64,000 nucleotides of DNA, taken from assembly GCF_025717605.1 (NCBI RefSeq), contig NZ_JAJIRQ010000004.1, positions 442,804 to 506,803 of the forward strand, given 5' to 3'. The position numbers were made by a program, and so were the translations under genes. Below are positions 43,583 to 53,024 of the stretch, one piece after another. The notes under the pieces are model-generated. The model was not told the origin of the DNA and did not search any database. It was given only the letters and a program-made list of their open reading frames with translations. The DNA comes from Paucibacter sp. TC2R-5. GTDB lineage: Bacteria; Pseudomonadota; Gammaproteobacteria; Burkholderiales; Burkholderiaceae_C. How positions within the stretch are numbered: position 1 is the first letter of the stretch; the number at the start of each line of letters is the position of its first letter.

Positions 43583-44677
43583 TCAGAACGACTTGCGCAA
43601 GCCGACTTGCATCACGCGTTCTTGCGAGATGTACTCCTGCAGATCGCCGCTGGCAAAGGAGATGCTGGAATACAAAAAGGTGTTCTTCGAGAAACCATAT
43701 TTGACGCCAAAGCCCAGCTTGCCCAAGGTGGCACTTTTGCCGACCTTGTTGGCGGCGACGCCGCTGTACTCTACGCTGGAGTAGTTGCTGCCCAATAGAA
43801 AATCGCCCAAGGGAACTTCAATGCCGAAGGTGTAGCCCTTGATGGCGTCGGCGCTAAAGACGCCGTCCGGGCCGGTCACGGTCAGGCCGATACCGGCCGC
43901 CGCGCCGTTCCCGCTGGTGGTCGTCAAGTCATCATTCTTTTGGTAGCCGCCCAGCAGCTTGAACAGACCGAAGTTGTAGTTGGCGGCCAGCGTCAAGGAC
44001 TTGTTGGTGTCGGCGCCGCTGCTGCGCGACTTGTTCCATTCATAGGACAGCGCCGAATTGAAGTTGCCCAGGGTGTAGGCGGCCTTCAGCCCGTGGAAGC
44101 GGTCGGCGGTGGCTTCCCCAGGGGCAATCTGTACCGTGCCGGTAAAGCCGGCCCAGGTCGGCGTCGCGTATTGCACGACGTTGTCGGCCCGCGGTGCATT
44201 CAGCCAAAACGGCAGGCTCTTGCCCATATTCGTGACTGCGGTGCCCTGGTTCAGCGTCAGCGCGTTGACGAAGGGATTGCTCAAACCCATCACGCTGTCT
44301 TCCAAGATGTACTGACGCCCCATGCGCAGCTCGCCCAGGCTGGCCGATGTCAGAGACACAAAAACTTGCCGACCAAAGGCCCGCCCGCCCTGGGCCAGCG
44401 CGCCGGTGTCGGCCAGCAAGCCGCCTTCCATGATGACGCCCGCTTTGAGATCATTGCCGAGGTCTTCGGTGACGCGCATGCCCCAGCGCGAACCATTGAG
44501 GCCGTTGACGGTGCCGTCCTGAACCAAAGTTAGGTTGCCGGCCTTGGCCTTGGCGCCGCTGTCATAGTTGCTGACGTTGACGTCCAGCAGACCGTAGAGC
44601 ACGACGCTGGAGGACTGGGCCTGAGCCGCGCCTGCACATAGCAGCATGGCCGCGTAGCCAAGAAAGTTGATTTTCAT
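43583..44677 (-). CDS. Gram-negative trimeric porin
   Basis: A 364-residue outer-membrane porin of the Neisseria/Burkholderia type. The signal peptide is at about 1-20 (ending AGAAQAQ). SSVVLYGLLDVNVSNYD is the usual first strand, NGSRWGMRVTEDLGNDLKAG and GRQVFVSLTSASLGELRMGRQY follow, and the end is MQVGLRKSF with terminal Phe. It lies within the uronate operon between the TRAP permease and garD, so it probably admits uronates or small oligogalacturonides. Confidence 0.93.
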   Translation of the reverse strand: MKINFLGYAAMLLCAGAAQAQSSSVVLYGLLDVNVSNYDSGAKAKAGNLTLVQDGTVNGLNGSRWGMRVTEDLGNDLKAGVIMEGGLLADTGALAQGGRAFGRQVFVSLTSASLGELRMGRQYILEDSVMGLSNPFVNALTLNQGTAVTNMGKSLPFWLNAPRADNVVQYATPTWAGFTGTVQIAPGEATADRFHGLKAAYTLGNFNSALSYEWNKSRSSGADTNKSLTLAANYNFGLFKLLGGYQKNDDLTTTSGNGAAAGIGLTVTGPDGVFSADAIKGYTFGIEVPLGDFLLGSNYSSVEYSGVAANKVGKSATLGKLGFGVKYGFSKNTFLYSSISFASGDLQEYISQERVMQVGLRKSF

Positions 44678-44765
44678 GGTGATGTCTCCGTTATAGATGT
44701 TGGAAATTCGAAACGGCCGGGCAAATCAGCACGGGTCAGCGTCGGCAGGACGAATTCCGGCATGC

Positions 44766-44791
44766 GTCCCGGCCATGGCCATGGCCGGGAC
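44766..44791. repeat. Perfect 26-bp palindrome in the TRAP-porin gap
   Basis: GTCCCGGCCATGG directly followed by its exact complement, with no loop, in the 165-base gap 44678-44842. There is no T-run after it. It may be a transcript-end or stabilising hairpin between the TRAP permease and porin genes. No gene is seen in this gap. Confidence 0.6.
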
Positions 44792-44842
44792 AGCGGAGCA
44801 GACTTGGGCGCAGCATGGCGCCGAAGATCAAGTATTCAAAAA

Positions 44843-46126
44843 TCAGGGAAAGACGATGCCAGGCAACCACAGCGAGAACGCCGGCACATAGGTCACCAAC
44901 ATCAGCGCGGCGATCAAGGCGCCGTAGAAGGGCCAGATGGTCTTCATCACCGTGCCGACCGACACGCCGCCGATGGCGCAGCCGACCACTTGCGTGGTGC
45001 CGACCGGTGGCGTGTTCAGGCCCAGGGCGCAGTTGATCAGCATGACGATGCCGAACTGGATCTCGCCCATGCCGTATTTCATGCAGATCGGCAGGAAGAT
45101 CGGTGTGCAGACCAGGATGGTGGCGGCCATGTCCAGGAAGGTGCCCAGCACGAACAAGATCACATTTACCAGCAGGAATATCACCCAGGGACTGGAGCTG
45201 AAATTGGTCAGCGCGCGGCCGGTCAGGTCGGCCACTTCGTAGAGGCTGATGATGTAGCCGAAGGCCGATGAAATGCCGATCAAGAGCAGCACCACGCCGG
45301 TCGTTTTGACCGCTTTGGCCGCCGCTTTGACGAACTGCTCCAGCTTGAGCGAGCGGTAGATCACCACGCACAAGAACAAGGCATACAGCACCGCCACGGC
45401 GGCCGACTCGGTGGCCGTGAAGACGCCGGACATGATGCCGCCCAGGATCAGCACGACGACGAACAAGCCCGGCAAGGCCGCCGCTAGTGAGCGCGCGACG
45501 ATGGCCCAACCGGGGAAGCTGCCGGCCGGATAGCCGCGTTTGACGGCCACGCCGTAAGCGGCGACTAGATTGCAGATCGTCAACACCAGGGCCGGGATCA
45601 GACCGGCCAGAATCAGCTTGGCGATCGAGACCTTGCCGCCGGCCGCGAGCGAATAGATGATCATGTTGTGGCTGGTTGGCATCAAGGCCCCGACCAGCGC
45701 GGCGTGGGTGGTGACGTTGACGGCGTAGTCGGCGCCATAGCCTTCCTTCTTCATCATCGGAATCATCACCGCGCCCATCGCGGACACATCAGCCACCGGG
45801 CTGCCCGAGACGCCGCCGAACAAGGTGCAAGCGACCACATTGGACATACCCAAGCCGCCGCGCACATGGCCGACCAGGGCGCGGGCGAAATCGACGATCT
45901 TGTCAGCGATGCCGCCGTAAAGCATCAGCTCGCCGGCAAAGATGAAGAAGGGGATCGCCAAGAAGGAGAACACATTCATGCCCGAGGTCATCTGCTGGAA
46001 GATGACGGCCATCGGCAAACCTTCATACAGAATCGTCGCGAGTGCCGACAGGCCAATCGCAAAGGCCACCGGCACGCCCAGAATGAGCAGGCCGAAGAAG
46101 GCGATACAAAGAATAGTCAGTGCCAT
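44843..46126 (-). CDS. TRAP transporter large permease (DctM)
   Basis: A 427-residue, twelve-helix membrane protein, the ion-coupled translocating subunit of a TRAP importer. The opening ALTILCIAFFGLLILGVPVA, GGIADKIVDFARALVGHVRGG, VSGSPVADVSAMGAVMIPMM and the closing GLNTPPVGTTQVVGCAIGG are diagnostic. Its start overlaps the DctQ gene by 10 bases, as usual for the pair. Neighbouring enzymes suggest uronates as the substrate. Confidence 0.96.
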   Translation of the reverse strand: MALTILCIAFFGLLILGVPVAFAIGLSALATILYEGLPMAVIFQQMTSGMNVFSFLAIPFFIFAGELMLYGGIADKIVDFARALVGHVRGGLGMSNVVACTLFGGVSGSPVADVSAMGAVMIPMMKKEGYGADYAVNVTTHAALVGALMPTSHNMIIYSLAAGGKVSIAKLILAGLIPALVLTICNLVAAYGVAVKRGYPAGSFPGWAIVARSLAAALPGLFVVVLILGGIMSGVFTATESAAVAVLYALFLCVVIYRSLKLEQFVKAAAKAVKTTGVVLLLIGISSAFGYIISLYEVADLTGRALTNFSSSPWVIFLLVNVILFVLGTFLDMAATILVCTPIFLPICMKYGMGEIQFGIVMLINCALGLNTPPVGTTQVVGCAIGGVSVGTVMKTIWPFYGALIAALMLVTYVPAFSLWLPGIVFP

Positions 46127-46605
46127 GCGGGCTTCACCTCTTCGCCGCGCTGCAAGGCGACGATATGTTCAAAAGAAAAAAGCATGATCAGCAGTCCGGC
46201 CAGCACCATGGGCACATAGCGCAAGGACTCTGAAACGCCCAAAGTGGGGATCAAATAGCTGCGCACGGAGAGCAGCATCTCGGCGCAGTTCCAGGCCATC
46301 AGGCCGCCGAACAGCATGGTCAGCAAATGGATCAGGATCTCTAGCGGACGACGCCAGTTGTTGGGCAGCAGGCCGTCAAGCAGCTCCATGCCGATATGCC
46401 CGGCGTCGCGCACACCGACCGCGCAACCCAGCATCGTCACGTAGAGCACCAGCAACAAGGCCAGGCTTTCCGCCCAGGTGGGCGTGTTGTTCATCACATA
46501 ACGGCCGAATACCTGGTAGCTCACGGCCAGCAGCAGCAGCAACAAGCCGAACACGCCCAGGCGTAAGCAGGCCTTGGCGATGGCCGCACAAAATTTGGTC
46601 AACAT
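46117..46605 (-). CDS. TRAP transporter small permease (DctQ)
   Basis: A 162-residue, four-helix membrane protein. Blocks typical of DctQ are FGRYVMNNTPTWAESLALLL, VGVRDAGHIGMELLDGLLP and YVPMVLAGLLIMLFSFEHI. It forms the membrane complex with the DctM protein encoded next (10-base overlap). A strong stem-loop lies between it and the upstream dctP-type gene. Confidence 0.95.
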   Translation of the reverse strand: MLTKFCAAIAKACLRLGVFGLLLLLLAVSYQVFGRYVMNNTPTWAESLALLLVLYVTMLGCAVGVRDAGHIGMELLDGLLPNNWRRPLEILIHLLTMLFGGLMAWNCAEMLLSVRSYLIPTLGVSESLRYVPMVLAGLLIMLFSFEHIVALQRGEEVKPAWH

Positions 46606-46669
46606 GGTGTTTCCGGTTCGGTCGGGGCGCGGCCCGACGCACAGATGAAATCAATGCGAGCACAAGTCA

Positions 46670-46702
46670 CCCGCCCGGCCTTCAATCACAAGGCCGGGCG
46701 GG
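46670..46702. promoter_or_regulatory. Stem-loop between dctP-type and dctQ-type genes
   Basis: A perfect 13-bp stem CCCGCCCGGCCTT / AAGGCCGGGCGGG with a 7-base loop, in the 110-base gap and lacking a T-run. Hairpins between dctP and dctQM are known in TRAP operons, where they keep the binding protein more abundant than the permease. That role is inferred here. Confidence 0.7.
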
Positions 46703-46715
46703 CAGCGGCCCTGGC

Positions 46716-47693
46716 TTATTTGGTTTCTTGAATCCGTTTGACCAGATCCTTCAGCTTGGCATCGGTGATGAATTTGTCGTAGACGGGTTTCATCACGGCC
46801 TGGAAGCTGGCCTTGTCGACCTCGATGATCTGGGCTCCGCCGGCCTTGACCGTGGCGAGTGACTTCTCTTCGCGTTCATCCCAGAGCTTGCGCATAAAGG
46901 GCACGGAGTTCTTGGCGGCTTGACGCAGCGCTTTTTGGTCCTCGGCGCTCAAGCCGTCCCAGATCTTTTTGGAGAACAGCAGCATCTCCGGCGCCATCGA
47001 ATGCTCGGTCTTCGAGTAGTACTTGGCGACCTCGAAGTGGCGCGAGCTTTCATACGAGGGGTAGTTGTTCTCCGCCGCATCGACCAAGCCGGTTTTCAAG
47101 GCCGTGTAGACCTCGCCGAAAGGCATCGGCGTGGCGTTGGCGCCCATGGCCTCCAGCAGCGAAACCCAAAGGTCGGATTGCTGCACGCGCACCTTCAAGC
47201 CCTTGGCGTCGGCCAAGCTCTTGATGGGTTTTTTGACGGTGTAGATCGAACGGGCGCCGCTGTCGTAAAAGGCCAGGCCGATAAAGCCCTGCGCTTCGCA
47301 GCTCTTCAGAATATCTTCACCAATCGGGCCGTCCAGCACCGCGCGCATATGTTCCTTGGAGCGGAACAAGAACGGCATGGTCGGCACCACGGTGGGCGCG
47401 CAGATATTGTTCATCGGCGCGATGTTCACGCGTGTCATCGCGATTGCGCCGATCTTGGCCTGCTCGATGGTGTCCTTCTCGGCGCCCAGGGCGCTGTTGT
47501 TGAAAACCTTGATGCTGTGGCGGCCGTTGCTGAGCTTGCTCAGTTCCTGGCCCATGAACTTGACGGCGTCCACGGTGGGATAGCCGTCAGGATGGATATC
47601 GGTGGAGCGGAAGTCGGTCGCTTGGGCACTCAGGCTGGCGCCAAGTATCAGTCCGGGTAGCAATTTGGCAAACAATTTCGCTTTGAGTTTCAT
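46716..47693 (-). CDS. TRAP transporter solute-binding protein (DctP), probable uronate binder
   Basis: A 325-residue periplasmic protein with a signal peptide (about 1-24, ending SAQA). Blocks of the DctP family are [41 protein letters not shown] carrying the conserved carboxylate-binding Arg, and [20 protein letters not shown] followed by NYPSYES. The AENNY stretch is common in sugar-acid binders. ATG 47693 has GGAG 6 bases upstream. It lies 47 bases after the lactonase gene in the uronate operon. Confidence 0.93.
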   Translation of the reverse strand: MKLKAKLFAKLLPGLILGASLSAQATDFRSTDIHPDGYPTVDAVKFMGQELSKLSNGRHSIKVFNNSALGAEKDTIEQAKIGAIAMTRVNIAPMNNICAPTVVPTMPFLFRSKEHMRAVLDGPIGEDILKSCEAQGFIGLAFYDSGARSIYTVKKPIKSLADAKGLKVRVQQSDLWVSLLEAMGANATPMPFGEVYTALKTGLVDAAENNYPSYESSRHFEVAKYYSKTEHSMAPEMLLFSKKIWDGLSAEDQKALRQAAKNSVPFMRKLWDEREEKSLATVKAGGAQIIEVDKASFQAVMKPVYDKFITDAKLKDLVKRIQETK

Positions 47694-47740
47694 ACGGTCT
47701 CCGTTCGGTTTTTTTGAGTGTTTTTTTGAGAATGGCGCCA

Positions 47741-48640
47741 TCAATCCGCGTAGGGCGTTTCGGGCAATCCTGTCACTCCGGGCCGCAGCGCAAACAATGC
47801 GCCCGCCAGAGTTGCTTGCACGCCGGCGCCGGCAGGGCGCATCGACGTGATCAGAAGGGTGGCCATGTCGGCGCCGCCAAAGGCGCACATGGTGGGTTTG
47901 GCAACGGGCAGCTCAATCCGGCGGTCGAGTCGCCCGGCGGGTGTGTATCGCAGCACGGCGGCGCCGTCATTGGCGCAAATCCAGTAGCAGCCTTCGACGT
48001 CGACGGCTGCGCCGTCGGGTCGGCCCGTTATGAGGCGATCGATGAAGACCCTCGGCTCGGCGGCTTGGCCGCTGGCCGGGTCGTAATCGCAGACCCAGAC
48101 CTTGGCGACGGCGGGGGCCGAGTCGCTGAAATAGAGCTTGTCGCCGCTGGGGCTGAAGGCCAGACCGTTGGGCACCAGCATCGCTTCCCGCAAGGCTGGT
48201 GCCCAGCTGCCTGTGCTTTCTGAGGTCGCAGCCAGTCGGGCCAAGCGGCCGAGCGGCAGTCGTTCAATTGCTGCCGGATCCTCATGCATGCTGCCGACCC
48301 AGAAGCGCCCCTGGCGGTCGCAACGGCCATCGTTGAAGCGCAAGCCTTTGCCATGTAAAGCGGCGGCCAGCAACGTCATTTGGGGCTGTGCCGCCGCGCC
48401 GAGTTCGAGGGCGTAAACGCCGTCCTGCAGCGCCGCAACCAAACCGCCGCCAGCTCTCAAGGCGATGCAGCCGACCGTTTGATCCAGCTGCCAGTTTTGG
48501 GCCGGCCGGGTCGAGCCATCGTGACGCCAGATGCGCTTGCCCGAGATGTCGACCCAATAGAAACAGGCCTGCGCTGCGCACCAAAGCGGGCTCTCGGCCA
48601 AGGCCGCGCCGCCATCCCACCACAGCTCGACGTGGCTCAT
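47741..48640 (-). CDS. SMP-30/gluconolactonase-family lactonase
   Basis: A 299-residue six-bladed propeller. Metal-site blocks are [58 protein letters not shown] and [14 protein letters not shown], carrying the Glu, Asn and Asp ligands. In the oxidative uronate pathway such enzymes open the galactaro- or glucarolactone made by uronate dehydrogenase. The start overlaps the udh stop by 4 bases, which fits that role directly. Confidence 0.9.
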   Translation of the reverse strand: MSHVELWWDGGAALAESPLWCAAQACFYWVDISGKRIWRHDGSTRPAQNWQLDQTVGCIALRAGGGLVAALQDGVYALELGAAAQPQMTLLAAALHGKGLRFNDGRCDRQGRFWVGSMHEDPAAIERLPLGRLARLAATSESTGSWAPALREAMLVPNGLAFSPSGDKLYFSDSAPAVAKVWVCDYDPASGQAAEPRVFIDRLITGRPDGAAVDVEGCYWICANDGAAVLRYTPAGRLDRRIELPVAKPTMCAFGGADMATLLITSMRPAGAGVQATLAGALFALRPGVTGLPETPYAD

Positions 48641-49500
48641 GGCTGGGCCTGGGGCTCAAATGGTCCAAGACCGAGGAAGCGCCCGCCCTGCAAGCGGGCC
48701 ATCGGCGAGCCTGCGGCAAAGTCAACGCCTTGCACGCGCTCGCGCCAGGCTTCGGCATTGTCTTGTGGCTCGTAGCCGATCTTGTCCCAGCCCTCGGCGC
48801 TCCACCAGCGCTCGCTATTGGCCGAGACGCCGTAGACGGTCAAGCAGCCCACGTTGGGCGCGAATAGCGCCGCCCGCACCAAGCGCTCGAGATCATTCGG
48901 GCTGAGCCAGGTGGACAGCGCGCGCCGGTCTTCGGGCTCGGGCGTGGCCGTGCCTATGCGCAAAGAGACCGTCTCGATGCCGTAGCGATCCCAGTACAGC
49001 TGCGCCATGTTTTCGCCGAAGAGCTTGGACACGCCGTAGTAGCCGTCAGGCCTGGGCTTGTCGCCGACGCTTAGGGGCTGACCCTGCTCGTAGCAGCCTA
49101 TGGTGTGATTGGAGCTGGCAAAGACGATGCGCTTGCAGCCGCTCAGGCGCGCGGCCTCATACAAGTTGAAGACGCCGTGCAGATTGCTCGCCGCCACTTG
49201 TTCGAAGGGGTTTTCTACCGACACGCCGCCCAGATGAACCACACCGTCAACGCCTTGCAGCAAGGCCAGCATGGCTGCCCGATCGGCGAGGTCGCAGATC
49301 TGCTCGGTCTCATGGGCCCCGATCTCGCCGCAGCTGATGCGGTCCGACAGCAGCAGCAACTCGCAGCTGGCCTGCAGGCGTGGGCGCAGCATACGACCCA
49401 GCGTGCCGGCAGCGCCGGTCAGCAGCAAGCGTTGCAGTCGCTGGAGTCGTTCATTGGACGGGCCAGGCGGGTGGGCGGTGAAGGGCCGGAAGTCACTCAT
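48637..49500 (-). CDS. udh: Uronate dehydrogenase (NAD-dependent)
   Basis: A 287-residue short-chain/extended dehydrogenase oxidising galacturonate or glucuronate to the aldarolactone. The NAD loop LLTGAAGTLGRMLRP, the strand DGVVHLGGVSVENPFEQV, the Ser/Tyr/Lys triad in FASSNHTIGCYE and GYYGVSKLFGENMA, and LRIGTATPEPEDRRALSTWL are those of Udh. ATG 49500 is chosen because residues before it are not family-like. It is first in a seven-gene operon (to garD) divergent from the GntR regulator. Confidence 0.92.
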   Translation of the reverse strand: MSDFRPFTAHPPGPSNERLQRLQRLLLTGAAGTLGRMLRPRLQASCELLLLSDRISCGEIGAHETEQICDLADRAAMLALLQGVDGVVHLGGVSVENPFEQVAASNLHGVFNLYEAARLSGCKRIVFASSNHTIGCYEQGQPLSVGDKPRPDGYYGVSKLFGENMAQLYWDRYGIETVSLRIGTATPEPEDRRALSTWLSPNDLERLVRAALFAPNVGCLTVYGVSANSERWWSAEGWDKIGYEPQDNAEAWRERVQGVDFAAGSPMARLQGGRFLGLGPFEPQAQP

Positions 49501-49574
49501 GAATAAAGCTGCGTTGGGTTTGGATTTGCCGACTGGATTTGATAGAGTTCGACCACGGATGATGTTTGTCATCG

Positions 49575-49587
49575 GTTGTCGTACAAC
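49575..49587. promoter_or_regulatory. FadR/GntR-type operator (GTTGTCGTACAAC)
   Basis: The core TTGTCGTACAA fits the T-N-GT-N3-AC-N-A pattern of FCD-domain GntR regulators. It lies just downstream of the predicted udh -10 box, overlapping the expected start of transcription, a repressor position, in the region shared with the regulator gene. Confidence 0.65.
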
Positions 49588-49594
49588 TTGAGCG

Positions 49595-49623
49595 ATGTTC
49601 GCTGACTCGATCAAGGGTGTCAA
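49595..49623 (-). promoter_or_regulatory. Predicted udh operon promoter
   Basis: On the minus strand, a perfect -35 TTGACA (49623-49618), 17-base spacer and weak -10 GAACAT (49600-49595). The GntR-type operator follows within about 8 bases. Confidence 0.5.
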
Positions 49624-49636
49624 GAAGCTTAATCAC

Positions 49637-49648
49637 AGGGAATTCCCT
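49637..49648. promoter_or_regulatory. 12-bp palindrome AGGGAATTCCCT before the GntR gene
   Basis: A perfect palindrome ending 5 bases before ATG 49654. The first half, AGGG, may also serve as ribosome site. A hairpin or bound protein here could affect translation of the regulator. Confidence 0.35.
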
Positions 49649-49653
49649 TAAAC

Positions 49654-50424
49654 ATGCCGAATGCGAAGACCGCCCCGCCTGGGGCTTTGGCCAACATCGC
49701 CCCCGCCGGGGTTTTGCGTCGCCCGCGCAATCTTGCTGTCGCATTGGTTGATGCTTTTGGCCTGCGCATCCGCGAAGGTCTGCTCAAGGTGGGTGAGCGG
49801 CTGCCGACCGAGGCGGCCATCATGGCCGAGTTCGGGGTCAGTCGCACGGTGGTGCGGGAGGCGCTGTCCAAGCTGCAGGCAGCGGGCTTGGTGGAGACGC
49901 GGCACGGCATCGGCACCTTTGTGATGAGTGTGGGTGAGCGGGCCAACTTTCGAATCGCGCCGGAACAGTTGGCGACGCTGCGTGAAGTGATCGCAGTGCT
50001 GGAATTGCGCATCGGCTTGGAGGCTGAGGCGGCCGGTTTGGCGGCCCAGCGGCGCAGTGACGAGAACCTTCGGGTGATGCAGGCCAGTTTGACCGCGTTT
50101 GCCGTGGCCATCGAGGAAAAGACCGATGCGGTGGCGGCCGACTTCCAGTTGCATATGGAAATCGCGCGGGCCACGCAGAATGTGCACTTCGTCGATCTGA
50201 TGACTTATTTGGGGGCCATGCTGATCCCGCGCAACCGCATCAACACAGCGGGCTTTGCCGGCGAGGACAGGCGTGACTATTTGCGCCGCGTGCATGTCGA
50301 GCATGAGAGCATCGTCAATGCGATTGCCAGCAAAGATTCGGAGGCGGCAAGGGCCGCCATGCGCACCCATTTGTCGAACAGTCGTGAGCGCTTGCGGCGT
50401 GCGCAGGAGGCTGCCGCAGATTGA
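49654..50424 (+). CDS. FadR-subfamily GntR regulator, probable uronate operon repressor
   Basis: A 256-residue protein with an N-terminal winged helix (about 25-95: LKVGERLPTEAAIMAEFGVS then RTVVREALSKLQAAGLVETR) and an FCD ligand-binding domain (about 105-245, with metal-site His and Asp in FQLHMEIARATQN and RRVHVEHESIVNAI). It diverges from udh and precedes the kdgD-gudD operon on its own strand. Operator-like TTGTCGTACAA and ATGACGTACAA sites lie at both promoters. It probably senses an aldarate or uronate intermediate. Confidence 0.9.
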   Translation: MPNAKTAPPGALANIAPAGVLRRPRNLAVALVDAFGLRIREGLLKVGERLPTEAAIMAEFGVSRTVVREALSKLQAAGLVETRHGIGTFVMSVGERANFRIAPEQLATLREVIAVLELRIGLEAEAAGLAAQRRSDENLRVMQASLTAFAVAIEEKTDAVAADFQLHMEIARATQNVHFVDLMTYLGAMLIPRNRINTAGFAGEDRRDYLRRVHVEHESIVNAIASKDSEAARAAMRTHLSNSRERLRRAQEAAAD

Positions 50425-50579
50425 AGCGGGCGGCGTTCGATTATTTGAGCGGCGAATGTTCTGGTCGCCTCGGCCAGGCTGGCAACAGGCCTGCTGCCCA
50501 GGTTGGGCTTGGCTTGAGCTGTGCTGGAGTCTTGACTGAATCTTGGGTGGAATAGGGCTTTGGGCGCCGCATTTTCTTG

Positions 50580-50607
50580 TTGACTGATTTATCTTGAGTT
50601 GTATGAT
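50580..50607 (+). promoter_or_regulatory. Predicted promoter of the kdgD-gudD operon
   Basis: A -35 TTGACT (50580-50585), 16-base spacer and -10 TATGAT (50602-50607), about 100 bases before ATG 50711. Nothing else is seen in the 286-base gap 50425-50710 apart from the overlapping operator-like site. Confidence 0.6.
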
Positions 50608-50616
50608 GACGTACAA
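50599..50616. promoter_or_regulatory. GntR operator-like site at the kdgD promoter
   Basis: TTGTATGATGACGTACAA. Its right part ATGACGTACAA (50606-50616) matches the site at 49576-49586 at 9 of 11 bases. It overlaps the -10 box and the expected transcription start, consistent with repression by the same regulator. Confidence 0.5.
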
Positions 50617-50710
50617 GTAGGGTGCTGATCGGTGCTCGAATCAGGCGATCGTCGGCGCTGCCCGATGTCTGCCGCCCCATCAATTTGCAGCCACAGGAGC
50701 ATCCCCTTTC

Positions 50711-51622
50711 ATGTCGCCCCAAGATCTCAAGTCCGTTCTTCAATCCGGCCTGCTGTCCTTCCCTTTGACCGACTTTGACAGCGCCTTGAACTTTGCGCCC
50801 AAACCTTATGCCGAGCGGCTGGAATGGCTGCAGCCCTATGGCGCGACGGTCTTGTTCGCGGCCGGCGGCACCGGCGAGTTCTTCTCGCTGGAGCCGCAGG
50901 AATATGCGCAGGTGATCAAGGTCGCGCTGGACACCTGCCGCGGCCGCACGCCCATCGTGGCCGGCGCCGGCGGCGGCACGACGCTGGCGATCAAATATGC
51001 GCAAGAAGCCGAAGCGCTGGGCGCGCAGGGCATTTTGCTATTGCCGCATTACCTGACCGAAGGCAGTCAGGCCGGCTTGATCAATCATGTCGAGGCGGTT
51101 TGCAAGAGCGTGAAGATCGGCGTGATTGTCTATAACCGCGGCGCCTGCCGCCTGACGCCAGCCAGCTTGCTGGTGCTGGCCGAGCGTTGCCCCAACTTGG
51201 TCGGTTTCAAAGACGGCGTCGGTGATATCGAGAAGTTCGTCGCCATCCGTCAGACATTGGGAGAGCGCTTTGCCTATCTGGGGGGCTTGCCAACGGCCGA
51301 AGTATTTGCCGGCGCCTACAAGGCGATGGGCTGCCCGGTCTATTCGTCAGCGGTGTTCAACTTCATTCCGAAAACGGCAATGGACTTCTACCGCGCTCAC
51401 GCCGCCGGCGACTCCGCCACTTGCGATCAATTGATCCGCGACTTCTTCTTGCCCTATATCGCCTTGCGCAATCAGGGTGAGGGCTACGCGGTGTCCATCG
51501 TCAAGGCCGGCGCGACGCTGGTCGGCCACGGCGCCGGCCCGGTGCGCCCGCCCTTGTCGGACCTGCTGCCGGCCGAGGTCGAGCAGTTGCGCGCCTTGAT
51601 CGCCAAGCTCGGCGCGCAGTAA
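50711..51622 (+). CDS. kdgD: 5-dehydro-4-deoxyglucarate dehydratase (decarboxylating)
   Basis: A 303-residue DapA/NAL-family TIM barrel. It converts 5-dehydro-4-deoxyglucarate to 2,5-dioxopentanoate (2-oxoglutarate semialdehyde) plus CO2. [15 protein letters not shown] opens the fold, [20 protein letters not shown] supplies the substrate loop, [13 protein letters not shown] the Tyr, and [12 protein letters not shown] the Schiff-base Lys. It is first in a cistron run with glucarate dehydratase and the semialdehyde dehydrogenase, the enzymes just before and after it in the pathway. Confidence 0.95.
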   Translation: MSPQDLKSVLQSGLLSFPLTDFDSALNFAPKPYAERLEWLQPYGATVLFAAGGTGEFFSLEPQEYAQVIKVALDTCRGRTPIVAGAGGGTTLAIKYAQEAEALGAQGILLLPHYLTEGSQAGLINHVEAVCKSVKIGVIVYNRGACRLTPASLLVLAERCPNLVGFKDGVGDIEKFVAIRQTLGERFAYLGGLPTAEVFAGAYKAMGCPVYSSAVFNFIPKTAMDFYRAHAAGDSATCDQLIRDFFLPYIALRNQGEGYAVSIVKAGATLVGHGAGPVRPPLSDLLPAEVEQLRALIAKLGAQ

Positions 51623-51676
51623 ATTGCAAGCGCTGCGCCACAGGGCGAGCCCGTCGCGGGCTGCCGGAGCATTGAA

Positions 51677-53011
51677 ATGAGTCTGTCAGCCACCCCCGTC
51701 ATCACCGGCCTGCGGGTGATCCCGGTTGCCGGCCACGACAGCATGCTGCTCAATTTGAGCGGTGCCCATGGGCCCTTCTTCACCCGCAATCTGTTGATCC
51801 TGACCGACAGTGACGGCCGCACCGGCGTCGGCGAGGTGCCGGGCGGCGAGCTGATTCGTCGCACGCTGGAGGATGCGCGCGAGCTGATCGTCGGCCAGCC
51901 GCTGGGCTCGCAGCAGCGCCTGATGGCGAGCGTGCAGCAATGCTTTGCCGACCGCGACAGCGGCGGGCGTGGCCTGCAGACCTTTGATCTGCGCACCACC
52001 ATCCATGCGGTCACTGCGATCGAGTCGGCTCTGCTGGATTTGCTGGGCCAGCATCTGAATGTGCCGGTGGCCGCGCTTTTGGGCGAGGGTCAGCAGCGCG
52101 ACGCCGTGGAAATGCTGGGTTACCTGTTCTTCATCGGCGACCGCTCGCACACCGATTTGCCCTACCGCAGTGAAGCCGGTGCCAGCGATAACTGGCTGCG
52201 GCTGCGGCATGAAAAAGCGCTGGACGCTGCGGCCATCGTGCGCTTGGCCGAGGCGGCGCGCGAACGCTATGGCTTCAATGACTTCAAACTCAAGGGCGGC
52301 GTGCTGCGGGGCGAAGAGGAGGTCGAGGCTGTGCGCGCGCTGCACGAACGCTTCCCTCAGGCCCGCGTCACGCTGGATCCGAATGGAGGCTGGCTGCTCA
52401 AGGATGCGATACGCCTGATGCGCGATATGCGCGGCGTTCTGGCCTATGCAGAAGATCCTTGCGGCGCCGAAGACGGCTATTCCGGCCGCGAGGTGATGGC
52501 CGAGTTCCGCCGCGCTACCGGCTTGCCCACGGCCACCAATATGGTCGCCACGGACTGGCGTCAACTCAGCCATGCGCTGGCCTTGCAGGCGGTGGACATT
52601 CCGCTGGCCGACCCGCATTTCTGGACCATGGCCGGCTCGGTCCGGGTGGCGCAAACCTGCCGCGACTGGGGCCTGACTTGGGGTTCGCATTCGAATAATC
52701 ATTTCGATGTTTCGCTCGCCATGTTCACCCATGTGGCGGCGGCGGCGCCCGGTCGGGTGACCGCCATCGACACCCATTGGATCTGGCAAGACGGCCAGCG
52801 CCTGACCCAGCAGCCGCTGCAAATCGTGGGCGGCCATGTGCAAGTGCCCAAACAGCCGGGTCTGGGCGTGAGCCTGGACATGGTCGCGGTCGAGAAAGCG
52901 CACCAGCTCTATCTTCAACATGGCCTCGGCGCGCGCGACGACAGCATGGCCATGCAATACCTGCTGCCCGGCTGGAATTTCAATCCCAAGCGGCCCGCCC
53001 TGGACCGATAA
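51677..53011 (+). CDS. gudD: Glucarate dehydratase
   Basis: A 444-residue enolase-superfamily enzyme dehydrating D-glucarate (and often L-idarate) to 5-dehydro-4-deoxyglucarate. The N-terminal capping part includes [18 protein letters not shown] and [18 protein letters not shown]. The catalytic Lys pair lies in [15 protein letters not shown], the metal ligands in [10 protein letters not shown] and LAYAEDPCG, and the general-base His in [15 protein letters not shown]. Length and motifs fit GudD closely. Confidence 0.96.
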   Translation: MSLSATPVITGLRVIPVAGHDSMLLNLSGAHGPFFTRNLLILTDSDGRTGVGEVPGGELIRRTLEDARELIVGQPLGSQQRLMASVQQCFADRDSGGRGLQTFDLRTTIHAVTAIESALLDLLGQHLNVPVAALLGEGQQRDAVEMLGYLFFIGDRSHTDLPYRSEAGASDNWLRLRHEKALDAAAIVRLAEAARERYGFNDFKLKGGVLRGEEEVEAVRALHERFPQARVTLDPNGGWLLKDAIRLMRDMRGVLAYAEDPCGAEDGYSGREVMAEFRRATGLPTATNMVATDWRQLSHALALQAVDIPLADPHFWTMAGSVRVAQTCRDWGLTWGSHSNNHFDVSLAMFTHVAAAAPGRVTAIDTHWIWQDGQRLTQQPLQIVGGHVQVPKQPGLGVSLDMVAVEKAHQLYLQHGLGARDDSMAMQYLLPGWNFNPKRPALDR

Positions 53012-53024
53012 AAAGGCAATTCCC

